Under the pieces are notes generated by a model that ran no database searches, had not been told where the DNA came from, and was given only the letters and a program-made list of their open reading frames with translations. A stretch of 64,000 nt of DNA, from positions 101,207,583 to 101,271,582 of the forward strand of contig JAKGHH010000003.1 of assembly GCA_022828595.1 (NCBI GenBank), given 5' to 3'. The translations under genes and the position numbers were made by a program. Of the stretch, positions 34,612-46,340 are shown piece by piece. How positions within the stretch are numbered: position 1 is the stretch's first letter; each line of letters opens with the position of its first letter. This stretch comes from Nelumbo lutea. Taxonomy: Eukaryota > Streptophyta > Magnoliopsida > Proteales > Nelumbonaceae.

Positions 34612-34874
34612 TGTAGAGAAGATGGGCCGAATGGCCCATAGGTTGCTTATTCATTCTTGTTATTTATGTTTCTTTTCTGTAATGGGCCTTATTCTGGGCC
34701 CATCCTGTCAATATTAAGTTCTTTGTAAATTCTTGCCCAACTAAGGGCCTCCTTGTAATTATTCAAATATATCTAATAAAACAGTGTTAGGGGGCTAAGA
34801 GAGTGTGAGTTCGAAATCCTCTTCTCAGACCCTCATTGCCGAACCCTCAACTCTCTTCTCTTCAGTTTTCTTCA
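34612..34874 (+). repeat. Copia B 5' LTR
   Basis: 263 bp, TGTAGAGAAGATGGGCCG to CAGTTTTCTTCA, matching 31337-31643. The primer-binding site TGGTATCAGAGC follows at 34875-34886. Confidence 0.92.
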
Positions 34875-35980
34875 TGGTATCAGAGCATACCTGAACTTCA
34901 ATATCCTAGGGCTGGAAGCTTGACTCGTGCTGCCTGATTCTTGGAGGTCATTGGAAGTGCCCAAGACTCAAATCTCTTGGAGAAGTGGTTCGGTGGGCAA
35001 GAAGAATCAGAGAAAAGAAAAAGGGGAAAAGGAACAGTTCGGTTCTGTTGAAGCTCAAAACTGCAAGTTGTACTCAGATTTTTGTGTTCAGTTTTCTTTC
35101 GATTGTTCTATATTGCTTTCGACCGTGTTTGGACTGTTGAACTGTCCGAAAGCTTTGGTTGTTCTGTACTACCTTCGGCTGCCATTGAATTTGGTTTAAC
35201 CCAGAAATTTCTGGGCTGTTTTTCACTCCTTATTGGACTGTCAAACAGCCGAAACATCCCTGTAACAAGGCTGTGGATTGTTGCTTATATCTGGCTGTTT
35301 TGGGGGCGCTGTACGAACTGTTCTTGACGCTTTTCTTCTCTTGACAGTGGGGTTGTCTCTATTGCCCACACTGTGTTTGAAAAGGGTACTTTTTGAAAAG
35401 GGTACTTTGGTTGAGTATCTAGAAGTTTCTGTTTTACTTCTTGAAGGCTGAACTCAGTGTATTGCCTTCTTGTGGTCGGCTGAACTCTGTTCTTGCTTGT
35501 CCTTATTCAGTATACTTGTAGAAGTCATCTGAAATCATATTTGGAGTGTTTACATGATGTACACCTCAGAGTTTCAAAACAAAAGTAGTGCTGAATATGG
35601 ACTGGTTCAGGGGACTCCAAGTGACTCCTTATTGACTGTGACCATAGTTAAACTAGATAGAACTAATTATCAGGCATGGTCACAATCAGTAAAGATTCAT
35701 GTATGTAGTAGAGGAAAGTGGGGGTTCATTTCCAGGAGTAAGAAGGCTCCCCAGAAGATGATCCATCCTACGAGAAGTGGATGCAAGAAAATTACACTGT
35801 CATTGGGTGGCTTGTGAACTCAATGCAGCCACAAATCAGTCAACACTACCTATGGATGAATTCCGCAAAGGAAATTTGGGACAGTGTTGCAGAAACCTAT
35901 TCCCAAAAACTCAATGTGGCCCGGGCATATAAATTGAGAAGTGATGTAAAGAATTTAAGGCAAGGAGAGAAACCTCTTGC
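34875..35980 (+). pseudogene. Copia B: primer site, leader and truncated gag
   Basis: The leader runs to about 35553 and includes a 15-bp tandem duplication (TTTGAAAAGGGTACT, near 35373-35405). Gag starts near ATG 35554 (MMYTSEFQNKSS) and shows TIVKLDRTNYQAWSQSVKIH, GWLVNSMQPQISQHYLWM, EIWDSVAETYSQ and LRQGEKPLAV, with one frameshift near 35780. It is cut at 35980, where family-A LTR sequence begins in mid-LTR with about 3 bases of shared sequence. The rest of B is absent. Confidence 0.9.
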
Positions 35981-37888
35981 TGTACTTTTGTTATTTAGTG
36001 GAAATAAATAAAGTGCATGTTTGATTCATGTTGTTTGGTTTAATTCTGTGTAAAACCCTAAAACTGGACATTTGTAGAGACTCATGTTAGTTTTAAATGT
36101 TCACAGCCGTTGGATAATCTGGGGAGATTTATCCTGCCAAGGCTGATACTGGTGTGCCACCAAGTGTTGGGATGGCCTGTCTCAGCCATCAGGGTAAGAC
36201 CGAGGCACATACAGCATGGGATTACTTGAATCCTTGAACCGGACCAGATTTCCAGTCTTGCCCTGGACCTTGGAGATAGATGGGCAAAACTGGAAAGTTA
36301 CACCTGACCCCTAGACTCGATTATGACACTTCACTAGGTGCTGGATCAGGCTGCCTTTGATATGCCAATCAGTGAGATCCTTAGTGGGGATCAAAACCTG
36401 GGTATGTTGGGGCAGTTTGAGAATTCATCTGAGTGGGTGGTCATAGTGACAGAATCAGCCACTTTGTCGGACAAAGGGTAATGATCGGGAATGCACTCTC
36501 TCTGATGGAAACCAAACTGCCGGCAGTTGATTTCAATCGTTGGAATTTTGTTTTTGCAAAATTAATATATTTACATATATATGTACGGTTTCAAATTGTT
36601 TGCAAATGGTTTTATTTCCCGGGATCCATGTGAGAGGAGAGTGCGGCACTGTTCCTTGCAGCCGAGGGAGAGGTCCTCTCTTGTCGGGCAGTGCTTGATC
36701 ATTAAGGGCTGAGAGGTTTAGTATAAGACCATTTAGGATAATACCTGATGGCTAATCTTGCACCTGCCCACAGTCCCTGGGTTTTTATAAGATGGCTTGG
36801 CCCAGGGACCACTTAATGTAAGTGTTGGGCCCATAGGGTTCATACGATGGACTCAAGGGGTTCATTGAGATTTTCAGTGAATTCGGCTGGGCCTTGCATT
36901 AAAGGCTGGGCCGAACCCATGTGGCTGGTGTGTAGATCAATGCTTGGGTCCCACGCCATACAAAGAAGCCCAACTAGGCAGCAGATTGGAAACTAATTAA
37001 ACACTGAATACTTAATGGGCCAAAAGCCCATTTCGAGGTGGGCTGATATGATCACCCATCCATGGGGCGAATTTGAGATTGAAGTTAGCAAAAAGGATTG
37101 GGCTCTTAGCCTTATCCACTCTTAGAGACCAAATTCAAATCAGATTTGAATCTGGTAACCTCCTGATAAGATCAGGAGTAAGCTAACTCTATCTAGGAAA
37201 GGGATTAAGATTATCCCCTATCCAAATACTGATTTGGATTGGGATAACTCCTAATTAGGAGATTTCTTAATCAAGAAGAAAGGAGGAGATTTCGAATGTA
37301 CCAAGAGGGAGAGAAATCAGATTTCGATCCAAGGGGTTTTGGTAAGCAAGAAAGGTTCCTGCGATTTGAGATTAGATCTCATACTCTCCAGAAAAGAAAA
37401 CAGTTCAGCCTTTTCGTTTCTGGAGATCTCCTCCTGCCGCCGCCATCTGCATTATTGCAAGATTTGATCTTTGCAGAAAAGAAAGTCAAGAAACCAGTTC
37501 TTGACATCAGTCTTGCAAGAAAGACTGAAAGAATTCAGTGTTTAGTACATCCAGGGGATTCTTGCGAAGGATCCAGTGTGTAGGACGCACCCTGCTGGTT
37601 CTGTTCCATCCACAGCTGTGTCATCTTCAGCAGGGACAGATCTTGGAGCATTCTTTGGGCGTGAACACCAACTTTGGGAGATACTGTTTCTCCGGATCAG
37701 GTATAATCCTCCCATTTATCTTTTGGTACAGATCTGGTTTGATTAGGGTTCAAGTAGATCCTTGAATATTGTATTCTAAATTCAGGGAATATGATTCCCA
37801 GTTGGGAGAAGGTAGGAAATTTTTGAAATTCGCCCACTCATTCCGCAACCTTTATGGCGTCCATCAGATGGATCCTACCATTCTTTCA
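35981..37888 (+). repeat. Family-A LTR, copy 2, missing its first 41 bp
   Basis: It matches family-A LTR from position 42 (TGTACTTTTGTTATTTAG) to the exact LTR end (TTCTTTCA). The left edge is a deletion junction with copia B gag. The right edge is a true LTR end abutting copia K integrase, so it was probably the 3' LTR of a family-A element inserted in K whose body was deleted. Over the first 150 bp it differs from copy 3 (38713-40667) at only one base and one gap, closer than copy 3 is to copy 4. Confidence 0.92.
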
Positions 37889-38712
37889 GTAAACCCCGTG
37901 CCACTTCAAGGTGACGGTTCTTTCGTTCAGCTACACCATTTTGTTGTGGCGTGCGGGCACAAGAGCTCCGGTGAAGAGAGCCATGTGAAGCAAAGAACTC
38001 TGTGAGGTCACTATGAAAAAACTCTTTTGCATTGTCTGATTGAAATATTTGAATTTCGATCTGAAATTGGGTGAAGACCATTTGCTGAAAATCTTGGATA
38101 ATTTTTTGTACTTCTTCACGGGTTCGCATTGGATATACCCAAGTGTATATGGAATAATCGTCAATGAAGGTAATAAAGTATTTGTAGCCACTCTCAGAAG
38201 GTAAAGTAACAGGGCCCCACACATCCGAATGAACAATGTGAAAAGGAAACTCAGATTTACTATTTCTTTGAGGAAATTGAGTTCTACAATGCTTGCTTAA
38301 TTGACACGTTTGACAAGAAAAATTGGAAACAGACACGGACTTACACATTTCTGGGAAAACAACTTTCAACGACTCAAAAGACAAGTGACCCAAACGACAA
38401 TGCCATAAATACATTTTACTCTTTTTGAACTGACTCATAGACTCTGTAACAAGAAGGCCAGTCGTATTCTCTAGCATATAGAGTCCATCAACCATACGAC
38501 CTCTACCAATAGTCCTCCCCGAGGCCAAATCCTGAATCACACAATAGGAAGGGAAAAAGGTCACGGAACAGTTTATAGAATTTGTAACACTACTGACTGA
38601 AAACAAATTCATAGGAAATTTTGGAACATGAAGAACATTAGAAAGAGTAAGGCCAAGGGAAAGAGAGAGAGTTCCTTGACCAGCTATGGGAGAGTATGAT
38701 CCATCAGCTAGT
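37889..38712 (-). pseudogene. Copia K: protease end and integrase fragment
   Basis: Reading leftward: protease tail (LADGSYSPIAGQGTLSLSLG, LHVPKFPMNLFSVSS), GAG-pre-integrase (YLWHCRLGHLSFESLK, CQTCQLSKHC), then integrase with catalytic motifs HSDVWGP, FQSDNAKEFF and PQQNGVAERKNRH. An open frame runs 38612-37875 (245 codons). It ends at ARGLL, where family-A LTR copy 2 sits. Gag of the same element is at 48320-49391, on the far side of element A. RT and RNase H are missing. Confidence 0.9.
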
Positions 38713-40667
38713 TGTTAGACAGTTTTGTATGCCCTTAGCTTCAATCGCTTTGATGTACTTTTGTTATTTAGTAGAAATAAATAAAGTGCATGTTTGATTC
38801 ATGTTGTTTGGTTTAATTCTGTGTAAAACCCTAAAACTGGACATTTGTAGAGACTCATGTTAGTTTTAAATGTTCACAGCCGTTGGATAAGTCTGGGGAG
38901 ATTTATCCTGCCAAGGCTGATACTGGTGTGCCACCAAGTGTTGGGATGGCCTGTCTCAGCCATCAGGGTAAGACCCGAGGCACATACAGCATGGGATTAC
39001 TTGAATCCTTGAACCGGACCAGATTTCCAGTCTTGCCCTGGACCTTGGAGATAGATGGGCAAAACTGGAAAGTTACACCTGACCCCTAGACTCGATTATG
39101 ACACTTCACTAGGTGTTGGACCAGGCTGCCTTTGATATGCCACTCAGTGAGATCCTTAGTGGGGATCAAAACCTGGGTATGTTGGGGCAGTTTGAGAATT
39201 CATCTGAGTGGGTGGTCATAGTGACAGAATCAGCCACTTTGTCGGACAAAGGGTAATGATCGGGAATGCACTCTCTCTGATGGAAACCAAACTGCCGGCA
39301 GTTGATTTCAATCGTTGGAATTTTGTTTTTGCAAAATTAATATATTTACATATATATGTACGGTTTCAAAATGTTTGCAAATGGTTTTAATTCCCGGGAT
39401 CCATGTGAGAGGAGAGTGCGGCACTGTTCCTTGCAGCCGAGGGAGAGGTCCTCTCTTGTCGGGCAGTGCTTGATCATTAAGGGCTGAGAGGTTAAGTGTA
39501 AGACCATTTAGGAGAATGCCTGATGGGCTAATCTTGCACCTGCCCACAGTCCCTGGGTTTTTATAAGATGGCTTGGCGCAGGGACCACTTAATGTAAGTG
39601 TTGGGCCCATAGGGTTCATCACGATGGACTCAAGGGGTTCATTGAGTTTTTCAGTGAATTTGGCTGGGCCTTGTATTAAAGGCTGGGCCGAACCCATGTG
39701 GCTGGTGTGTAGATCAATGCTTGGGTCCCACGCCATACAAAGAAGCCCAACTGGGCAGCAGATTGGAAACTAATTAAACACTGAATACTTAATGGGCCAA
39801 AAGCCCATTTCGAAGTGGGCTGATATGATCACCCATCAATGGGGCGAATTTGAGATTGAAGTTAGCAAAAAGGATTGGGCTCTTAGCCTTATCCACTCTT
39901 AGAGACCAAATTCAAATCAGATTTGAATCTGGTAACCTCCTGATAAGATCAGGAGTAAGCTAACTCTATCTGGGAAAGGGATTAAGATTATCCCCTATCC
40001 AAATACTGATTTGGATTGGGATAACTCCTAATTAGGAGATTTCTTAATCAAGAAGAAAAGAGAGGAGAATTTCGAATGAACCAAGAGAGAGAAATAAGAT
40101 TTCGATCCAAGGGTTCTGGTAAGCAAGAAGGGTTCCTGCGATTTGAGATTAGATCTCATTCTCTCCAGAAAAGAAAACATTTCAGCTTTTTCGTTTCTGG
40201 AAAATCTCCTCCTGCCGCCGCCATCTGCATTGTTGCAAGATTCGATCTTTGCAGAAAAGAAAGTCAAGAAACCAGTTCTTGACATCAGTCTTGCAAGAAA
40301 GACTGAAAGAATTCAGTGTTTAGTACATCCAGGGGATTCTTGTGAAGGATCCAGTGTGTAGGACGCACCCTGCTGGTTCTGTTCCATCCACAGCTGTGTC
40401 ATCTTCAGCAGGGACAGATCTTGGAGCATTCTTTGGGCGTGAACACCAACTTTGGGAGATACTGCTTCTCCGGATCAGGTATAATCCTCCCATTTATCTT
40501 TTGGTACAGATCTGGTTTGATTAGGGTTCAAGTAGATCCTTGAATATTGTATTCTAAATTCAGGGAATATGATTCCCAGTTGGGAGAAGGTAGGAAATTT
40601 TTGAAATTCGCCCCACCCATTCCGCAACCTTTATGGCGTCCATTAGATGGATCCTACCATTCTTTCA
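38713..40667 (+). repeat. Family-A LTR, copy 3 (5' LTR of element A)
   Basis: 1,955 bp from TGTTAGACAGTTTTG to CATTCTTTCA. One base later comes the primer-binding site TGGTATCAGAGC (40669-40680). It has five relatives in the window. Short open frames inside this LTR, repeated in each copy, are not genes. Confidence 0.95.
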
Positions 40668-40668
40668 G

Positions 40669-40680
40669 TGGTATCAGAGC
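40669..40680 (+). promoter_or_regulatory. Element A primer-binding site
   Basis: TGGTATCAGAGC, complementary to the 3' end of initiator tRNA-Met, one base after the 5' LTR. Confidence 0.93.
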
Positions 40681-42458
40681 CACAGGTTCGAATCTTGAAC
40701 CAAAAGAAAATCAGATCTGACCCTGCGCAGATGGATAGAAGGTGTTCTTTCAAGATTTGCGCAGATTGTTTTCTTTTTTCAAGAAACTATTTCTTGTTAA
40801 GGGCGATTGATCTGAAATTAATTTTTATTAAATCCAAAATTTATTTAGAATTGTTCTTTATTTATTTTGATTTAATGGACTGTTCAAACCTGGAGATCGC
40901 AGTGCAGATTTGGCGCAGATAGTCTGCGCCCCCTTTTTCTTTCTATTTATTTATTTCATTCAATTCGGTCTGTAAATAATTTTTTTATTTTTAGACTGAA
41001 TGTATAGGATTTGATCAAGAATGTAATTAATAGAAATAGGATTTCTGTTATTTTTCTTGATTAAAGAAGATGGAAGAAGATGGCGGCGCTGGAGATTTGC
41101 AGATGGAGAAATCGTTTTCTGCGATTTGCAGTTTATGAAACTGCAACCCTTGTGATTAACCTCTGTTTTGCAGGTGGTGCGAACAGTCCATAATTGTTTT
41201 GTGTTTGCTAGAAATCAAAACTATTAATTTCAGATCATTCAATAATTAATTCTTGAAATTGAAAATCAGTTTTGGACCATTTCGGACTAGATTGGACCAA
41301 AACTGTTTGGACCGAATCTGGGTTTCGAAAGGGGCTGTTCTCAGTCCAATTGTCTCACACTTTTGTTCCAAATCTGATGTTCAATTACAGGGATTAATTC
41401 GGCCCACCTGTAAAGCCCAGTTTTAAAGGGTTAAAACTGCAAAAGCCCATTATTGTGAGATAAGCTGTATGGGCCGAACTGCTATCTGCGATTCAGCCCA
41501 TACACCTAGTGGACATTAATCGTTAATGACTTGGTTTTTAAATGGGCCGTTGAATGGGCTTTACAGCAATTAATTGATTGGATCAATTCCTCCTTTACAT
41601 GTGATGTTTGGATGTTTGATGTGCTGCGACCATGGGCCATAAGTACTTGGCCCGTGATGACTCGTTAGTGGCTCTTGCGCACACCATGACTGAATGCACA
41701 TCATTGCCATGGTGTCCCTGAAGGTCATTGGATGACCCCCTCTTTGCCTGGTGGGCCCCACAACCTTGAAAAGGGATGCGTACGGAACCCCTGGCCGATG
41801 AAGGCCCACCAGAAATCTGACTTTATGAAAGTCAGTGGGAGCCACTTTGGTTTGACCTAAATTAGAACTAGGCCGTGATTTTGTTCCCTTCAGCAAATAT
41901 GAGTGCATGTGATAGGGAGATTCATGTGATGAACTCTCTAAAGGCCTTCCGTCATTAGCACGATGATGGGTCCTTCAATAATGAGGAAACACACCATAAA
42001 ATTGGACTATCCATTTGCTGTTGGGTCTGTTAGAGTGTTTCATAAGATGATAGGGCGTCATAGACCGATGTGGGAGGGGATTCACCAGAAAATGAGAACT
42101 CTCTCACGGTACATTGGCATAACCTGAATATGATGGATGAGCACTCATTGGATATAAATGTTTACCTGAAAACGGCTCTGAACCTTGTCTGATAGAGGCC
42201 AAAGGGAAACTCATATGATGAGTGGATATGATTTGTTACAGAAAGGTGGTGGGGTTATGCAGCTGAAACAGTTGGCTCAATGCTCCCTATGTGATTTCCC
42301 ACATTTCTAGAGACATTTCATCATCTCCGTCACTGAAATAGGAGGAAATTTTCAAAGATGAACAAATGGAAATGGAATATAGATTAAAAGCCATATCTAT
42401 GTAGGTAACATGAGTCAAACTAAGGTTGTGGACTAATATTTTGTTGTTTTATCAGAAA
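40681..42458 (+). other. Element A leader, 1.8 kb
   Basis: A long untranslated region between primer site and gag. No convincing open frame in either strand; the minus-strand frame at 41570-41908 has no recognisable similarity. Long leaders are common in long-LTR copia elements. Confidence 0.75.
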
Positions 42459-43267
42459 ATGGCAAATGGACAATTTGCAAAGCTTCTAGACGATAACAAG
42501 CTTAAGGGCCCAAACTATGCGACTGGTACAGAAATCTTATGCTGGTCCTAACTTCTGAAAAGTTAGACAAGGTAGTGAAAAATCCTGCCCCGGAACGTCC
42601 GGGTGATAGGGCTTCTGAGGCCCGTAGGAGGGACTACCAAGATTGGGAGGATAAGAACTCCCTAGCCCGCTGCTTTGTCATTGCCTCATTAGACAACTCA
42701 ATACAGAGGCAGTTCGATCAGATCGAACTTGCCAAGGACATATTGGACAGTCTAAGGACAATGTATGAGGAGCAGAACCGTTCTACTCGACAGAAGGTCC
42801 TGAAATTGTTCATGACCGCGCCGATGACCAAAGGGCAGACAGTTCATGACCCTAGTCTTCGGATGATGGGATACATCAACGAACTTGAAGCTCTTGGATC
42901 CGGGCTAGATCTTGGCACGCAAGTGGATGCCATCCTAAATTCTTTGCCCTCTTCCTTCAATGCGTTCACTATGAACTACAATATGGATAAGCTGAATGTC
43001 AGCGTCCAGGAACTCAGCAATATGTTGCAGAGGGCCGAGGATTTACTCAAGAAGGATGAGCCTGTGGTTATGCTTGCTGAAGCTAACAAATCGGGCAAGA
43101 GAAAGAGAAAGGCAAAGAAGCCCCAGAAGAAGACTACCAAACCCAAGAAGCAGAAGAAGAACAAGGCATCTGATGTCTGTCACTTCTGCAAGCAGACCGG
43201 CCACTGGAAGAGGAACTGTCCTACCTACCTGGAATCTAAGAAAGGTAATATCGAACTTGTGTCATAG
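42459..43267 (+). pseudogene. gag: Element A gag, one frameshift
   Basis: Starts at ATG 42459 (MANGQFAKLLDDNKLKGPNY). A one-base loss near 42522 shifts the frame; the rest is open from about 42524 to the TAG at 43265-43267. Gag features: KNSLARCFVIASLDNSIQRQ, LRTMYEEQNRS, a MTKGQTVHDP segment, a Lys-rich stretch (KSGKRKRKAKKPQKKTTK) and one intact CCHC knuckle (CHFCKQTGHWKRNC) near 43177. It would package element RNA. A stop lies between gag and protease. Confidence 0.9.
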
Positions 43268-43275
43268 AAACTAAT

Positions 43276-44519
43276 ATGTTAGTTACTTCTGTGTCCTGGT
43301 GTGTTGACTCCGGGGCTTCAACTCATGCGTGTAACTCACTGCAGGGGTTCAAAGTTAGCAGAAGGCTGAGTGAAGGTGAAGTGACACTGTTCTTGGGAAC
43401 AACTGCAAGTGTTGCAGCTGCGGCAATAGGAACCGTAGAATTAGTTTTTAAAGAAGGAGTCCTTGTACTTAAAGATTGTCTTTATGTACAGAACTTGAGA
43501 AGGAATTTAATTTCTGTTTCAAAATTGTGTGCTGATGGATATACTGTTTACTTTAGTAATATGATTACTGTTAAACGGAATAATAAATTCATCGCATGCG
43601 GGGAAGCTAGAGAATGGTCTCTATGTTCTACATCCTTCTCTGGAAACTAACTTAACCAAAACTACGTCGGTCAAAAATCCCAAGAAAATGATTCGTGATA
43701 CAGTAAGTCCCACGTGCCTATGGCATTACCGACTTGGCCATATCGGTGTTGACTGAATCACAAGGCTGGTAAATGATGGTTCTTTGGATTTTCTTGCTGT
43801 AGAATTTCTTCCCACTTGTGATCCTTGCTTCCAAGGTAAGATGACTAAGCGGCCATTTGATGGTAAGCCTGAAAGATGTGTAGGCACACTTGACCTAATA
43901 CATACTGATGTATGTGGTCCCCTAAGTGTTAGGACATGGAACCAACACGTGTATTTCATCACTTTTACAGATGACTTTTCACGATATGGTTACGTGTACC
44001 TAATGAGACACAAGTCTGAATCCTTTGAAAAGTTCAAAGAGTTCAGACAAAAAGTCAAGAAACAGTTAGGGAGAGAAATTAAGGCCCTTCGATTGGATCG
44101 AGGTGGCGAGTATCTCTCTGACGAATTCAGGGACTACTTGAAGGCCAACGGGATAGTGTCACAATTAGCTCCTCTTGCTACACCTCAACTCAACAGTGTT
44201 TCAGAGAGGAGGAATAGGACCTTATTAGACATGGTCCGGTCACTTCTCGTACGCTCAGAATTACCCACATCCTTTTGGGGATACGCATTAGAGACTTGCT
44301 ACCTACGTGCTGAATAGGGTTCCAACCAAATCAGTTCCGAAAACTCCATATGAGCTTTGGACCGGAAGGAAGCCAAGTGTGAGACACTTGAAGATTTGGG
44401 GTTGTCCTGCACACGTTAAAAGAACAAGTGCGGACAAGTTGGAATCTAAAACCAGCCGTTGCCTGTTTATAGGCTACCCAAAGGATTCGGTGGGTTATCT
44501 ATTCTATGACCCAACGTGA
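43276..44519 (+). pseudogene. Element A protease and integrase
   Basis: Protease CVDSGASTHACNS opens the segment (43306). GAG-pre-integrase follows with a stop near 43755 (WHYRLGHIGVD) and CDPCFQGKM near 43817. Integrase runs 43784-44317 with IHTDVCGP near 43900, RLDRGGEY near 44092 and SERRNRTLLDMVRS near 44200, so the three catalytic acidic positions are visible. A frameshift at about 44310 leads to LNRVPTKSVPKTPYELWTGR and the [16 protein letters not shown] segment. Confidence 0.9.
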
Positions 44520-46326
44520 GCAGAAAGTGTTCTGCAGTCGAAACGCCCGATTCTTAGAATCCGATTACATCCTGGACACCCATCGTCAGGAAATAGTTCT
44601 TGATGAGGAGAGCTCAGGAGCAGTGGGAGATGACCCACAAGTTCCAGGTAATGACCAACCTAGAAGGTCCACCCGGGTATCCAGACCACCAGTCCGATAT
44701 GGTTATGACCAGGATAGTTACCTGGTGGAAGCCTTGACTAGTGAAGAGGATCCCGTGTCTTACGCGGAAGCTATGTTAGACATAGACTCCCAGAAGTGGG
44801 TGGAGGCCATGAGAGCCGAGATGGACTCAATGGAGACCAATGGAGTCTGGACTCTACTGGATCCGCCCTCCGGGGTAAAAGCAATTGGTTGCAAATGGAT
44901 CTACAAGAGGAAGAAGGGCCCCGATGGTAGGATTGAGACCTTTAAAGCTCGTTTGGTGGCGAAAGGGTATACTCAGAAAGAAGGCATCGACTATGAGGAA
45001 ACCTTTTTGCCCGTGGCCATGCTTAAATCCATTAGGATCCCGCTAGTTGTAGCAGCATACCATGACTACAAGATTTGGCAAATGGATGTCAAAACCGCGT
45101 TCCTGAATGGAGATCTTAGTGAAGATATCTACATGCAGCAGCCGCAAGGCTTCATTGCTGCTGGTCAGGAACACATGGTATGTAAACTTAATAGATCCAT
45201 ATATGGACTTAAGCAGGCCTCTAGGAGTTGGAACATCCATTTTGATTCTGCAGTCAAAATGTTTGACTTTGAGCAGAATTCGGATGAGCCCTGTATTTAC
45301 AGGAAGTCCAGTGGGGATAAGATCACATTTTTGGTGTTGTACGTGGATGATATCCTACTCATTGGGAATGATGTAGGAATGTTGACTTCGGTCAAGGTAT
45401 GGCTATCACAGCAGTTCTCCATGAAAGATCTTGGAGAAGCTTCATACATACTGGGTCTTCGACTCTATAGAGATAGATCGAAGCGGATAATTGGATTATC
45501 CCAGGTTGCTTACATTGACAAAGTTGTCAAAAGGTACAGCATGGAAAAATCTAAGAAAGGAAATGTTCCTTTCAGGCACGGAGTCACTCTCTCCAAGAAG
45601 ATGTCTCCCAAGACTTCTGAGGAGATTGAGGGCATGAGAGACGTTCCCTATGCCTCAACCGTAGGGAGCATCATGTATGCCATGTTGTGCACTCGCCCAG
45701 ACATAGATCAGGCGGTGAGTGTGGTAAGCAGATTCTAGGCTAACCCAGGGCAGGAGCATTAGACCGCTGTGAAGAACATACTTAAATACCTTCAAAGGAC
45801 AAAAGAGTTTTGTCTGGTATTCGATGGTGGTTCACTATAAGTTCTGGGGTATACCAATGCCAATTTCCAGTTGGATCCAGATGATAGAAAGTCTACATCT
45901 GGGTATGTTTTCACGATAGGATCGTGTGCTGTTTGCTGGAAAAGCAGCAAACAGGGGTCCACTACAGACTCCACAACCGAGGCCGAGTACATTGCCGCAA
46001 GTGAAGCTGCCAAGGAAGCCGTGTGGATGAAGAAATTCATACACGAATTGGGAGTGATTCCATCCAGCACATCACCCATCTCGTTGTTGTGTGACAACAA
46101 TGGAGCGATCGCCCAGGCTAAAGAGCCTCGGGCCCACTCGAAGTCAAAGCACATCGAGAGGAAGTACCATGTACTGCGGGAGATCATTGGTAGAGGGGAT
46201 GTCCTAATTCAGAAGGTAGCATCAGCGAACAATATGGCAGACCCAATGACTAAGCCACTGACACAGAAGGTGTTTGAGAAACACGTGGAAAGCATGGGAC
46301 TCCGGCTTGTACTAGATTGGACCTAA
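44506..46326 (+). pseudogene. Element A reverse transcriptase and RNase H
   Basis: An open frame 44506-45738 (410 codons) holds the post-integrase linker ([16 protein letters not shown]) and the [59 protein letters not shown], catalytic YVDD near 45343 and [14 protein letters not shown] stop at 45736-45738 and another near 45838 break the junction. RNase H continues at about 45840-46326 (DPDDRKSTSGYVF, STTEAEYIAASEAAKEAVWM, CDNNGAIAQAKEPRAHSKSK). It is well conserved but interrupted. Confidence 0.92.
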
Positions 46327-46340
46327 GTGCAAGTGGGAGC

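Noticed and set aside
36511..40524. Open frames of 60-140 codons recurring in several places, such as those starting MDKSGEIYPAK or MKDPVCRTHPAG
   Set aside because: They recur only because the same noncoding family-A LTR occurs five times; they break differently in each copy and match no protein I know.
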